Assembly (NCBI RefSeq): GCF_000941075.1
Contig: NZ_CP007229.1
Span: forward strand, 744,001-808,000
Direction: 5' to 3'
Length of the DNA stretch: 64,000 nt
From: Mesomycoplasma dispar
GTDB lineage: Bacteria; Bacillota_I; Bacilli_A; Mycoplasmatales; Metamycoplasmataceae
This document shows positions 1-12,600 of the stretch, one piece after another. The notes under the pieces are model-generated. The model was not told the DNA's origin and ran no database searches. It saw only the letters and a program-made list of their open reading frames with translations. A program made the translations under genes and the position numbers. Each line of letters opens with the position of its first letter. The first letter of the stretch is position 1.

Positions 1-682
1 CTCAAAATTAACTTTAATTACTAGAAAAGCTTTAACAAGACAAAATATTAATCTTTGAATTTACCCTTCGTCAAACGAAAAATATACGCAAAACTTTTTT
101 GACCAAATCGAGCATAAAATTCTTGAAAATTACACTGAAAAAGATTTTATTATTCCACTTGGCGTGCGCGCAATTGAGTTTGCAAAAAAGAAAAATATGA
201 AAATTATTCAAAGTTTTGAAGATCTTAGCAATTCGTTTGAAAATTCAAATAAAATCGCCCAAATTATTGAACACGGAATTAAAAATCGTCAGTTTTCTTC
301 AGTAAAAATGGCAGTTTATTCTAATAAAATTCCGAATTTTATTGCCACAATTTTCCCTTTAAATCAATTTGAATTTAAAATGGAAACAAGTCAGGAAGCG
401 CTAGAAATAATTGAAAACAACCTTGAAAAAGTCCGTTTTTTCCCTAATTTTGAAGAGTTTTACCAAACCCAAATTCATACTTATTTTGCTTCATCAGTTC
501 AGGTTTTGCTTTTAGAGTCGCAATTTATTGTCTATAAAAACAAACTAATTCACGAAAACACGCTGTTAAAAGAAATTGAAGAAAAAATTCACCATCTTAA
601 AACAACAATTCTCAAAATCGAACGTGAACTTGAAATTGAAGAACTGAATCTAATCAAACGCAAACCGAAAGGAGTTTTTTAA
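1..682 (+). CDS. F1-like ATPase gamma-like subunit (5' end outside window)
   Basis: The frame is open from base 2, reading an in-frame TGA at 56-58 as Trp, to TAA at 680-682, so only the C-terminal ~226 residues are present. The last ~80 residues form a long charged helix containing LLLESQF and then alternating E/K/I positions. This resembles the C-terminal helix of F1 gamma, which inserts into the alpha/beta ring. It is followed without a gap by an epsilon-like gene, then a membrane subunit, then alpha- and beta-like ATPases. That order matches the MSC_0622 to MSC_0618 type F1-like ATPase clusters known in mycoplasmas. Assignment as gamma rests on gene order plus the helical C-terminus, since primary sequence identity to classical gamma is low. 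Confidence 0.75.
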
Positions 683-1153
683 ATGGCCGCAAAACTCTGA
701 AACTTCAGAATTTTAACTCCTGAAAATAAGGTTGTTAGTTTTAAAGATTGCAAAGTTTTTATTAATATCGAACAGGAAAAATATTTTGCACCAATCGTGC
801 CATTTTTAGTTTCCAACTTACAATTTTCGCTTATCAAAATTGAAGTTTCAAACGAAACTCTTTATTTTTTTGCTCACCGTTCACTCTTGTTTTCGCTTGA
901 AGATTCAGTCTCAATTCGTCTTTATGATGACTTAATTTTTTACAAAGTTGATAAAAAAGAATTTTATATTCAGAAAAAATCAGGGCAAAATAATAAAAAC
1001 AAACTTTTACATAAATTACAATTACAAGCAAATTTAGAAATCAGTTCGGATTTAGAACTATACCAAAACTACCAACTCACAAAACAACAAAATGAAGAAA
1101 ATCGACTTAAAGAATTGTTTTTTCTAGTCAAAACTGAGGTGAACAATGTCTAA
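683..1153 (+). CDS. F1-like ATPase epsilon-like subunit
   Basis: ATG at 683 directly follows the previous stop, and AAAGGAG at 668-674 supports this start. One TGA near 698 is read as Trp. The product is 156 aa. Its N-terminal ~90 residues are rich in alternating hydrophobic strands (LWNFRILTPENKVV, then PFLVSNLQFSLI), as in the beta-sandwich domain of F1 epsilon. The C-terminal part is charged and helical. By position it corresponds to the MSC_0621-type epsilon subunit of mycoplasma F1-like ATPases. The stop overlaps the start of the next gene by 8 nt, which indicates translational coupling. Confidence 0.72.
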
Positions 1154-3458
1154 AAAAGCAAAAAAGAGAATACTTTTTACTAGTTTTTTCCCAATTTTAA
1201 CACTAACCCCGTTTTTCTTTCTAAGTTCAGGAATGAAACTAACCCAGGCTGAAGCAGTTCAACAAAGTCCTGGAAATAATCGCGAATCTGGTGGGACAAA
1301 TTCTAATGACAATTCTGCATCTGGGGGAAAAAATGGGAAAACTGATGGAGAAAGTTCGTCTCCTGAGTCTAAAAAAGATGGAAAATCTGGCAATAAAAAA
1401 GAAGAAAAGAAAGCCGAACCAATCACAGAAGAAGATTTAAAGAAAAATCAGGCTTGATGAAACGCGCAAAAATCAAGTCTAATTGATAACTTTTTGCAAA
1501 AAGTTGACGAAGATATTAAAATCAAACTCGCTGATATCAACTCAAAAACTCGCGATAATGTCGAAGAAAGACTAAAACAAAGTTTTTTTTGAATCCAATT
1601 ACGTTATTATTTCAAAAAAAATGCCGAAGGGATTAAAAAAAACCCACAAGAATACGGTCTAAATATCATAAGCCCTTTCGCTTTCGCTAACAATCTTAAA
1701 TTAAAACGTGGTGATGTCAGTTTTGAAAAAGAAAATCATCAAGGTCTTGAATGGGGAAGTAATGAAAATGATGATTATGCAAAAGTCAAAGGTGTTAAAA
1801 CTGATAAAGTAACCGAAGTTCCCAACACTTTAAAAGGGAAAGAATTTGAAGAACGAATTAAAACTTATTTCCAAGGTTTAGAATCAGGTTATAAACAATA
1901 TTTATTTAAAGAAGAAGAATTTCCTGAATATAAAAAGAATTTTGATTTAAATATCGATCGTGATCGAATCGATGCTGAAGAATCACTTTTATTAGCATCT
2001 AAACCAAAAGGAAAAGAAGGTGTTAGTTCTTGAAATGATTGAATTAAAAATTACTTTGAAAAACAGTCACTTTTGCTCGATTTTTCGCTAAATCAACTAC
2101 CAAATCCTAGTTCTTCACAATCAGCGCAGGAACAAATTAATCTTGCAATTAAAAAAATAACAAACCAAAATCCGCCCGATGTTGCCGAAAAACCTGAATT
2201 TGAAGTGCGAATTGCTCCCGATTTACCGCCGATTGTTGCCGCAGAATATGCAAATATGTCTGCAAGTGAAATCGTTAGTCTTTATAATTCTGCATCTCAA
2301 GAAGAAAAAAAGAAGATCTTTTTCTTCTTAAATCCGCTAAATTCCCGTTTCAAATATGACATTCAGTCAGTTGAAGAAAAAGATGGGAAAGTTAGTGCAA
2401 AAATAAAAATCACTGATTTTGTTAACAAAGTTCGCGATGCAAACGATAAAAGTAAATACGAAAAAGTTTATGATAGTTTACAATACGATGATTTTGGTGG
2501 TGCAACAGGATATCAAAAACAGGCAATTACCGCAAATTTATACCGTTCAAATTTGGGGGTAACGGCAGTAATTGATGAATTTTTTAAAACTATTAATGTC
2601 AATGATCAGTTTAGTTTTGACCAAATTCGTTATTATTCACCTGGATCACAAACAACAATTTATAATTTCTTTTATTTATTAACAAAAGTATTTTATAACG
2701 AAGATTTTCTAAATGCTCAGAAAAAAATGGCACGTGAATATATAAATTCTTCACAAGCAACCGTTTTTTCTGCTTCCCAGTTTCAGTTTTTATCCTATCT
2801 AAAAAAAGCAGAAATTGATAATAACAAAGCTTGATCACATTATTATCTAATTTATTTCCTTAATTTAATTGTTTTGCAAGATAAATTTTATCAAGCAACA
2901 AAAAAAATAACTGCTAATAGTGGCGCTGCTAACCAGAAAAACCAAGCTCAAACTGGCGGTGAAAATCAGAGTGAAGAAGAGAAAAAACTTGAAGAAACGC
3001 TCAAAAAACTCAATATTACTCGCCAAGATATAAATCGTTTTTTTGCTGAAGCGCACCAAAAAGTTGCACTTTTTCATAACGAATCTCATAAATTAACGTC
3101 AAATTTAGTTAATTCATTTTTGGCAATGACTAAAATTGGTCGCCAAATTAACCAATTAAACCAAATTTTAGGACAGATTGCCTATTTTGACGAAAAAGAT
3201 AACAAACCATCTACTTCTGGAAATGATAACAAAACCGAAGGACAAAGTCAAAAACCACTTGATCCAGTGCAAAATTTTGCAAATTTAATCAAAGAATACA
3301 AAAATTCTAGTGCTAATGAATGAATTGCTAATAATTTAGTTTATTTATTAATTGGCGGAATTACATTAGTTTTAATTTCAGTCGCAACAATATCAAGATT
3401 ATTAATTTATAAAAAAAACCAAATTAAAACTAGTGAAAAAATTAAGGGAGATGAATAA
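1146..3458 (+). CDS. F1-like ATPase-associated membrane subunit (X0-type, MSC_0620-like)
   Basis: The 770-codon frame is continuous when TGA at 1455, 1458, 1590, 2031, 2040, 2832 and 3321 is read as Trp. A basic N-terminus is followed by a hydrophobic stretch (residues ~8-30, FTSFFPILTLTPFFFLSSG). Next come a low-complexity S/G/N/K linker (~40-95), a large soluble region and a C-terminal membrane helix (~730-752) ahead of a short basic tail. This is the topology expected of a protein with a large extracytoplasmic domain. It has no resemblance to classical F0 subunits. It lies between epsilon-like and alpha-like genes, overlapping the former by 8 nt and the latter by 1 nt (TAATG). It probably belongs to the membrane moiety of the F1-like X0 ATPase; its exact role is unknown. 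Confidence 0.7.
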
Positions 3459-4984
3459 TGGCATTAAAAGTTGCATCAGTTTTAGATTATGTTGTTTTAG
3501 TTAAAGGTCAATACCACTGAAAAGAACAACAATTTTTTCAAGTAAAAACGAAACCAGATATTAAAGCAGTCGTTATTCAGGCTTCTTTTGACCAAGCTTA
3601 TCTGCTTTTTAACAACCAAAAGGGGAAAATTGAGATAAATGATGAGTTAGTTGAAATTCCTAATTTTGACAGAATTTCAACTTCAACAGAATATTTTGGG
3701 AAAATTATCGACCTTTCGGGAAATATCATCGAACCTAAATCGTTAAAACCAACAACTTTTTTGCAATATCGGCACTCTGCTTTTGAAACTGCCGCTGGAG
3801 TTTTAAGACGTGAACTGCTTGATCGCCAAATTTATACCGGAATTTTGGCGATTGACCTTTTTAACCCAGTTGGATTTGGGCAACGTGAATTAATTGTTGG
3901 CGATCGCCAAACTGGGAAAACACATATTGGAATTAATGCAATTATTAACCAAAAAAATTCACAGTCAACAAAATGTATTTATGTCTCAATCGGGCAAAAA
4001 CGACAAAATTTAGTTTCTTTATATTCAGATCTTGTCAAAAACGGCGCAATGCATAACACAATCGTGCTTCACGCGCCTTCAACTAGTCCATTTGATCAGT
4101 ATTTAGCCCCTTATTTTGCGATGGCGCACGCGGAAAATTTGAGTTATAATTACGATGTTTTAATCGTTTTTGATGATTTATCAAAACATGCAAGTGTTTG
4201 GCGGGAAGTTGCGCTTTTAACAAATCAGCCAATCGGAAAAGAAGCTTTTCCAGCTGATATTTTCTTTGCCCATTCAAAACTTTTAGAACGATCAGGAAGA
4301 TTTATTGGACGAAAATCAATTACCGCATTACCAATTTTACAAACAGTTGACAACGATATTACTTCGCTTGTATCTTCAAATGTAATTTCAATTACTGACG
4401 GACAAATTATTACTTCTTCGGCACTTTTTGCCGAAGGAAAAATTCCTGCGGTTAATATCGGACTTTCAGTTTCGCGGACAGGATCTTCGGTTCAAGCAAG
4501 AAATATTCGCACAATTTCAAAGGAAATTTCTTCACTTTATTATAATTACCAAAAACAGATTAAACTTGCAAAATTAGATTACGATCTTAACAAAGAAACT
4601 TCTGATTTACTTTTTAAAGGATCACAAGTTGAACAGTTTTTAGTGCAAAAAGGTTATTCTTACTATTCGCCAACAAGCGTTTTAATGGGAATTAAAATAA
4701 TTTCTTGAGGGCTTTTAAAAGATGTTCAAGACCCTACAAAAGTTGTTGATTTTGTGCGTGCACTTGTCGAAAATGACCCGTTTGCAAAGCAGATTTTTAC
4801 TAAATATACAAATAATGAATTTGTTGATAACGATCTTGCTGGTTCTTATTTTGCCACTGTTGTAAACCAATTTTTAGCAAAAACGACAACGCAAGCGCTC
4901 GAAGTACCACTTGCATTCCCAAAAATGGAAGAATCTTTGCTTGATAATATTATCAAAAAAGCACAAGCAATTGGAGGTAGATAA
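3458..4984 (+). CDS. F1-like ATPase alpha-like subunit
   Basis: This 508-aa protein starts at the ATG overlapping the previous stop and has TGA-Trp codons near 3518 and at 4706. It keeps the alpha fold signatures. These are the P-loop GDRQTGKT (~148-155), VLIVFDDLSKHA as Walker B (~233-243), PIGKEAFPADIFFAHSKLLE, ITDGQI, and the arginine-bearing IGLSVSRTGSSVQ. It should form the non-catalytic positions of a hexameric ring with the beta-like subunit encoded 2 nt downstream. It is not the housekeeping atpA: the N-terminal barrel is divergent and the gene neighbours are F1-like-cluster-specific. Confidence 0.88.
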
Positions 4985-4986
4985 AA

Positions 4987-6363
4987 ATGATTGGTGTTAT
5001 TTCGCAAATTTGGACTAACGTTGCCGAAATTAAATTCTCAAGCGATCTTGATAAAATTCAGCTCGAGCAAGCGCTAACAATGCATGAGCATAAAACAATT
5101 TTGGTAATTAAAAAAATTCTTAACCAAAACACAGTCAGAGCAATTGTTATTGCCAAATCTGAACCAATTGCAGTTGGTTCGCAAGTTTTAAATACGCTTA
5201 ATTTTTTACAAGTTCCTGTAGGTCCAGGGGCAAAAAATCAAGTTTTTAACATCCTTGCCCAATCACAAAACAGCCCGCAATACCGTCCAAAAACAATTCC
5301 GATTAACTCAACAATTAACGTTACCAAAGAAAATTTTACAATAAAACATAAACTACTTGAAACTGGAATTAAGGCGCTTGATTTTTTTGTGCCAATTTTT
5401 GAAGGTTATAAAATCGGAATTTTTGGTGGTGCTGGAGTTGGTAAAACCGTTTTGATGAAAGAAATTATTTTTAACGTTTCCAAACAACGACAAAAAGTTT
5501 CTTCAATTTTCGTTGGTTCGGGTGAACGTTCCCGTGAAGGGCTAGAACTATTTTTAGAACTAAAAGAGTCAAATTTGATGGCAAAATCAACGATGTTTGT
5601 TGCCCAAATGAACGAAACTCCTGGTGCAAGGTCGATGATTGTGCCAATGGGGGTTACTGCCGCCGAATATGCCCGTGACTACGAAAAGGAAGATGTGCTT
5701 TTATTCATTGATAATATTTACCGATTTATTCAGGCAACTAATGAAGTTTCATCAGCGCTTGAAAAAAACGTTTCCATTGGTGGTTATCATGCAACGATGG
5801 ACTCTGATGTCTCATTTATTGAAGATCGACTATATAAAAATGAAAACGGTTCAATTACTTCGTTCCAAACCGTTTTCCTACCAATGGATGATCTCTCTGA
5901 TCCGGCGGCAATTTCGCTTTTTACCCACTTGGATTCATCATTTGTGCTCTCACGTGATAAAATGTCACGTAATATTTTCCCCGCTTTCGATCCGCTTGTA
6001 TCAACTTCAAACTCGGTTTCGGTAAACGTAATTGGCGAAAGACATTTTAATGCAATTATTGCTGCGAAATCAATTATGAAAAAATACAAAGACTTAGAAG
6101 ATGTAATTCTAATTTTAGGTTTTGACGAACTTGATGCCGAAAGTAAAATTATCGTGCGAAAAGCACTTCAGTTGGAAAACTTTTTCACACAAAACTTCTT
6201 TATGGCCGCCGCTTTTACAAAAGAACCAGGAGTTTATGTCCCACTTGAAAAAACAATTGATTCAGTAATCCGCATTATCGATGGTGAATTTTTAGATATT
6301 TCACCAAGTGAATTCGCCTTTATTGGTTCGGTTGATGATTTACTCAAAAACAAAAATAGTTAG
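4987..6363 (+). CDS. F1-like ATPase beta-like (catalytic) subunit
   Basis: ATG at 4987 is preceded by GGAGG (~4974), and the 458-aa frame contains no TGA. Catalytic beta signatures are present: P-loop GGAGVGKT (~147-154), VGSGERSREG with the catalytic-type Glu, LLFIDNIYRF as Walker B, and a DELSEED-like segment, FDELDAE. The chain therefore looks competent for ATP hydrolysis. In mycoplasmas such clusters are separate from the housekeeping ATP synthase and lack the proton-channel subunits, so it probably powers another membrane process. It is the last gene before a strong terminator. Confidence 0.9.
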   Translation: MIGVISQIWTNVAEIKFSSDLDKIQLEQALTMHEHKTILVIKKILNQNTVRAIVIAKSEPIAVGSQVLNTLNFLQVPVGPGAKNQVFNILAQSQNSPQYRPKTIPINSTINVTKENFTIKHKLLETGIKALDFFVPIFEGYKIGIFGGAGVGKTVLMKEIIFNVSKQRQKVSSIFVGSGERSREGLELFLELKESNLMAKSTMFVAQMNETPGARSMIVPMGVTAAEYARDYEKEDVLLFIDNIYRFIQATNEVSSALEKNVSIGGYHATMDSDVSFIEDRLYKNENGSITSFQTVFLPMDDLSDPAAISLFTHLDSSFVLSRDKMSRNIFPAFDPLVSTSNSVSVNVIGERHFNAIIAAKSIMKKYKDLEDVILILGFDELDAESKIIVRKALQLENFFTQNFFMAAAFTKEPGVYVPLEKTIDSVIRIIDGEFLDISPSEFAFIGSVDDLLKNKNS

Positions 6364-6398
6364 TTAAAATTTAGCAAATTGATAATAATCTAAATTAT

Positions 6399-6500
6399 CC
6401 CTGAGTTTCCCAGCTGGAATCTCTCACAAGCAAAAGATGACGTTAATTCCGTCATTTTTTTAATTTTTTAAAATTACCTCATCTAACTGGGAAACTCGGG
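6399..6500. repeat. Long-range inverted repeat flanking the terminator
   Basis: CCCTGAGTTTCCCAG at 6399-6413 is the reverse complement, apart from one extra T, of CTGGGAAACTCGGG at 6487-6500. The arms enclose the ATPase-operon terminator. A short open stretch follows on the plus strand to about 6583, reading like a degraded protein C-terminus (GKLGNNWKNINQIDNFL), so this may be gene-decay debris. The rest of the 6364-6665 intergenic region shows nothing recognisable. Confidence 0.5.
6432..6462 (+). terminator. Rho-independent terminator of F1-like ATPase operon
   Basis: The arms ATGACG (6437-6442) and CGTCAT (6450-6455) pair perfectly around a 7-nt loop. They extend through flanking A/T pairs and end in a run of T. 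It lies about 75 nt after the beta-like stop. Confidence 0.85.
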
Positions 6501-6665
6501 AACAACTGAAAAAATATAAACCAAATTGATAATTTTCTTGATAACGAAGACATTCAAAGTGTCTATCACAATTTAAAATTCTAATTTATAAATTAAAGTT
6601 TTTTTACTTATAAATTATTAGAAAATAATAAATGCATATTCTACTTTATTAAAAAAAAGTTCTAA

Positions 6666-9600
6666 TTAATCAGGAAGTTTTGGTGGATATGTGGGTTTAA
6701 AGAAATCATAATACTTTAAAGGATCATACATAATAGGATAATTACTTATACCGTGAGTTAAGGAAGTATATCACATAGTCTCGGTAGATTTTTTTCTATA
6801 TGCTCATGAATTAAATCTTTGTGTATTTCAATCTCACTGAAACAAACCTGGACGAGTTTTCAAAGTTTGTTGTGTATTATCAATCGGGTTTTTAAAACTT
6901 ACATATCTAATTCTAATATTTGTCCCTACATATCTGGTTCCACCTGCACCATCACGCCCGGTAGGTATAACTCTTTTATCATCCCCCCATCATTGTGGTG
7001 CAGTTCGGTTTAAACGATAAAGTCTTTCCAATTCATTTTCATTTGTAGTTCATTCATCAAGGTTTGGCGAAGCCCAAAAAACATTTGATATGTTTTTTGG
7101 GCTTTTGTTAATCCGAGGTAGTAATTCTAAATTATTACCAAATTGCATATTTACAAGCATTTTTGCACCTTGGGTAACTACTGAAACTGCTTCACCTGGA
7201 TTATCTGAATTAAACATTGGAAGCACAAACCCTTTGGGCGCATAAGATGATTTAACGACAAAAGAATACATTGAACCTAATGCATTAGCAGTTTTTGACT
7301 TAAATTGTAACGAAATTGGTAGCGAAACAAACCCACCATTTGGGAATCATAATCTTTTTCCACTAGAAAATTCACTCGGTATAATAAAATTGTAAGTATT
7401 AGAATTTATTCTTCAGTATAAAGTTAAATAAGAAATGTTATCATTATCCTGCGAAGTTTGAATCGCAATAGGTGGATCGGGGATTTTAAGTTCTTCGGGA
7501 CTAGAACCAGGATTATTTGAATTAAAAATTGTTTGATCTGGTGGATCGAGTGGTTTATTCTCCGTTGTAAGATCTTTTCCTTCATTTAGAACAACTTTTA
7601 ATCAATCTTGCTCATTATAAGGGGTTAAATGGGGGAATGAACCAAACGGGTTATATTTAGATCCGGTTGGTTGAATTAATCTTTGTGGGTCGTAAATAGC
7701 ATATGTAAAACCCATAAGACCAGGGTTCATATAATCAACGTTAATTGGGGCTACTATTGCTGCTTGTACTGTTGTTGAAAAAGTGATTGATTGTTCTGAC
7801 AATGTCGTTTGGTTAACTGAATTATATGTTTCAGTAGGATTTTTTGGATAATCTTTAGTATTTTTTATTGTTACAGTTAATGTCGCACCTATTATTGACT
7901 TTAGCGATTTTGGTCAAATTTTTAATCTAGCAGTTACATTTTCCGGATCTCATTTAACATCAGAAATTTCAAGTTCACTAGGGTAATCACCCTCATTTCT
8001 CGTTTTCGAATAACTGATATTATTATTAAAATTTTTTTCATTGTTAAATGATTGAGCTGCAATATTTGTTTTATGTGGATTTAATTTAATTTTTAAATTT
8101 TGACGTAATCAATTTTCAGTTATTGCAGTTGCAGATTCATCATTAAACTTAATATAAACTTCTTCACCTTCGTAATAATCATATCGAAGTGGTATTGTCC
8201 AACCGGTTATCAATCTTACAGGAACATTTAAAGGGGCAAAATATATTTTTTTTGGTTGAGTTTGTATTTTGACAGGAAAAGTAGCTACTGATTCTAATAA
8301 TTTCAAAAGATTATCTTGTATTTTTAAAATTTCATCCCTAACTTTATGACTTTCAATGATTTTTTTATCATACGTTTCTAGTCCTTCAACACTATAGACA
8401 ACACCTGGTTCTAGATTAGTAATATTAAATATTAATTTATTTGTTTGAGTATTGATTAATACAGGTTGCGAAATTTCTACTTTAGAATTTTCGCCAACCC
8501 GAAAATTTGGTCAAGCCTTCTTGTACTTTAAAACAAACGGAATTGCAGCAATCGATTTGGCATCTTGGGGTTGAAGTTCAATTTCGATATTAGTAGCACT
8601 TGTAGAGATTGGTACAATTTTAACAGGATCACTAGATTTCAATAACAAATCTTTTGCAGTAGTTCTAAATTCGCGTAAATTTTGTTTTGCACCAGTGGCA
8701 ATTTCGGGAGCAAAATCGACTTCTTGTTCAGAGCTAACAGAAGCAACATTACCAGTTCCACCTTTAATTTTTAAAGTGATATTATTGTACTCGGTAAATT
8801 TGGTAAGGCTATTAACAATAAATGTTTGTGAATCATCATTTGACTGTGTTAAATTTTCTTTTATCCCACTTTTTTCAGTTCTTGAACCTTCCTTTTCATT
8901 GATAGTGAGACTTGGCTGAAGGCCAGCATCGGTTAAATCTTTTGTCCAACCTACTAGTTTAATTTTAGCGTTAGTGTCTTCAGGAGTTGTTATAATATTA
9001 GTAATTAAAGGTTTTGTTATAAATTCAAGATTGACACTGGAAGACTGTGGCGGTGAAGCTTGTTTCGTTTTTCAACCAATGGCAAGATCAACATTGGATG
9101 ATTTGTTAGTTTGGTCAACAGTTAGATTTACTGTTTTTGATGTAAGTGCTTTAATTGTATATTTTGTCCCGGGTTTAAGAATATTCTGAAAGTTAAAAGT
9201 GGCTTCAAGTTGGCTCTTTGAGAATTGATGTGTAGTAGTAATCTCTGTCGTGGATCCAATTGATTTTTCAACTTTTCCGTTAACTGTATTCTCTAAATAT
9301 AAAGTAATTTGATCATCTTTTAAAAACGCGTCATCATCATCGAATTTAAGTGTAATATTTGCTGAATCATAAGTTACATTCGATATTTTTGTGCTAACTA
9401 GTTTAACATTATCAGCTTGTGAGTAAAAAAGTCGCTGCAATGAATATTCATTATCAATTGATTGATCGAAATCTAATTGTTTACCTTCATATTCAATTTT
9501 TTTTACTATATATTGTTTTGCTTTTTTAAGATTTTCAGTTACACTAAATTTAATTATATTATTAGATTTTCCATTCGTAATATTTACAGTTTGTTTCGCT

Positions 9601-12600
9601 GAAACAATGAGTCCTTTTTTATTATCATTATCTCAATCGGGATTTGTATATTTGTTCCCGAATTGTTTGTTCATTTCCCCATTCAATGTTAACTCTTTTT
9701 GATTTAGAGAACCGTTATTATTAAATAATTCAACCGTAATATCAGTTTGACCTTCTCGAATTGCTTCATATTTAATTGACTTAATTGCATTTTTCGTTAA
9801 TAACTCATAATCTGTTTTTTGGGGTTTTGCAACTAAATTATTAGGTAGATTTACTGACCACTGACTAGTCTTCCCTTTTTTTAAAGTAAATATGTAATTT
9901 TTGATAATATACTTATCTCCCGGAATTAATCCTTCGGCTTTGATAACAACTTTTAGAGTATCATTTCCGACTCCCGAATTAGTAGATATAATTTCTGAAG
10001 TTTTTGTGTAAAAAAGTTTATGATCTACTGATTCTAATTCTAATTGAATATTGTAATTATCTTTTAGAAAATTTATGTCCTCTTTTGCAAATTCAACTTC
10101 AAAATAACCTTCTCGGAGTTCTGGGGAGTTTTTTGATGTTTTTACACCTTTTTCCATAACTTCTATTGTTTCTGTTGTGGAAGTCTTAACATTGGAAATC
10201 GTTGCACTTTCAATTGAAGTATTTACAATTGTTTGTCATTTTTCTGATTGATTAGTTGAATTTTTATTTGCTAGATTCTCCATTTTTGTTTTATCGATAA
10301 AAAGTTTAAACTCACCAGTCTGTCCTGGAACATCAGTTAGACTAACTTCGTCAATTAAATATCATTGACCTTTATCTAATCCGTTTAGATCAACTTCAAG
10401 TCTTGTAATTACTGAATCTGTATCGGGTGAAGTAGTCCCTAAAATTTGTTCGTTAGTGATATTTTTTGCACTAACACTAAGAGAATTTTTAGTTTGATCC
10501 CCTGGTTCAGGTTGTGTTGGATCTTCTCAACCATATTGATTAGTTTTGTTTTTCAACTTTTTATACTTAATTGTCATTCTTGAATTTTCAAAAGTTAATT
10601 TTTGTGAATTTTCCACATCAAAAATTAGCTTAATTGAATTTTCACTAGGGACATAAGCAAGTTTAGTAATCAATGGCGCGGTGTTAAAATTAAATGAAGG
10701 TTGTGAAGTTGCAGTTGCAGCAACATTTACAGGAACTGCGGCCGCCAAAGAACTATTAGGGACAATGATTTTTACTTTTTGGTCTAAACTTTGATCTTCA
10801 AGACCAATTACGGTATATTTTGCCCCTGCATCTAAGTTATCAAGCTCAAATTCGTAAAAATAAGTTGCCCCATCAGGTTGGCTGTTTTGTCATTGACCTT
10901 GTGACGATGTTGTAGCACCTGTTGAAATTAATTGTGCTTGAACTTCTCTCTCAGATGTAGTTGAAATCCCGTTTTTGGATGATTGATAAATAAGTTTTAA
11001 TTTAGTTTGTTTATCTTTAAGTGGTTTGTCGTCTTTTGCAAAAAATACCCTAACTTTTGCCTTTTTTCAAGGTGTAGCGGTTTGTTGTTGTTGATCTAAT
11101 TGATAAGTAATTCCAAGCGCGGTTGCGGTTTCAAAAGTAGTAGTAAATTTTTTAACATCAGCAGCATTATTAAATTGTTGCGTAGAAGCTGGTTCTTTTT
11201 TAGCTTCTTCAAGAACTTTTGAATCATCATATTCTAATTCTCGTTTTTCCGCAAATTGACTTTGACCCGCACCTGTTTGTTGAGTTTGTGTTTCATCAAA
11301 TTCTAATTTTGAAATTGTATATTCAGTATTTTTAAATAAATTTTTTAAATTAAAGACAGCTTTAGAAGTTTTTCCGATCTCATCGGCAACAATAGTTGTT
11401 GTATCAACTTTATCTTGAGTTGCATTAGTTTTAGGAGTTGGAATAAAAGTTCCACTTACTTTTTTACCAATAAAAGATCCATTCGGATCATCAAGGACAA
11501 ATTCAATCAGTGCGTGTCTTTCGCCAATTTGTTTTTTCCGAATTGCAATAATTTTGGTATTAGTATAAAAACTTCTCTCATTTATACTGATTGTTTCTTT
11601 AATCGCCACTGGCGGTAATTCTAAATTAGAAATTGCTTTAATTTGCTGTGATTTTTCATCGGCAAATTTAAGGCTGTCAATTATGTACTGACCTGGTTCA
11701 GAAATGTTATTAATTGTAACTTCGACTTTAGGTTCACCGCTGCTCAAATCTGGATTGGATACAAAATTATCCTTATCAACTTGAACTTCTTGCGTGATTC
11801 CTTTTGGATTTTTATAGGCAATTGTAAATTTATTATAAACTTCTAAAAAAGGTTTATATTTTTCATCAAAAGTGAGTTCAACTTTGGCAGTATTTTGTCT
11901 AAAATCAGGTTTAATATCAACTTTTTTAATTTCAACTTTATCGGGAAAAGTCACGAATGCCCGTTTTTTCTCGGCATCATCAGAGAATTTAAAAAGTCCG
12001 GAATTTTCGGAGTTTGTAACTTGAGCAGGATTTTTTGCTTTATTTAGAACATTATCAGTACTGCTATTGCTATCATAAGCAATATTTTCAATATAATATT
12101 GGGCAAAAATATCAAGTCCCGTTAGTGTAAATTTAAAAGTGGTACTTTTTTCAAGATTTTCTTCATCAGATTTTTTCTCATTTTGGCTAGAAGTTCCACT
12201 TTGTCCAACTTTTTGTAATTCTGCTACTACTTCCTCAATAGTCGCTTTTGCTTGATTCCCATCAACAACTTTTTTATACTGAATTTTAGCTTTGATATTT
12301 GTTTTATCTTTAAAAACATCTCCGGTATCTTTTAAGGTTAAAAGAAAATCATAATCTTCTGGATTTTTATCATTTCTGAACTGCAAAATTGAATTAATTA
12401 TTGGTAAAGTGGCAAATTTTTTGCTATCTTCTTGAACTTGTTGGTCATCAAAGTAAAAATTGATGGTTTTTCCGGCTCCAGAATCAGCCGATCTACGGCG
12501 GCGAGATCTTTGTGCACCAGTTCCTTCATTTTTAATTCCAACAATTCGGTAGCCGTTTCCACCAGAAAGTCCTGTTATATCGGCTTTAAATTTGACACCA

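Noticed and set aside
5639-6025. A 128-codon plus-strand ORF inside the beta-like ATPase gene
   Set aside because: It is an overlapping-frame artefact of a well-conserved gene.
1-6363. Housekeeping F1F0 ATP synthase operon
   Set aside because: The gene order and the 770-aa membrane-associated subunit between epsilon and alpha do not fit, and no a, b or c subunit genes are present in the window.
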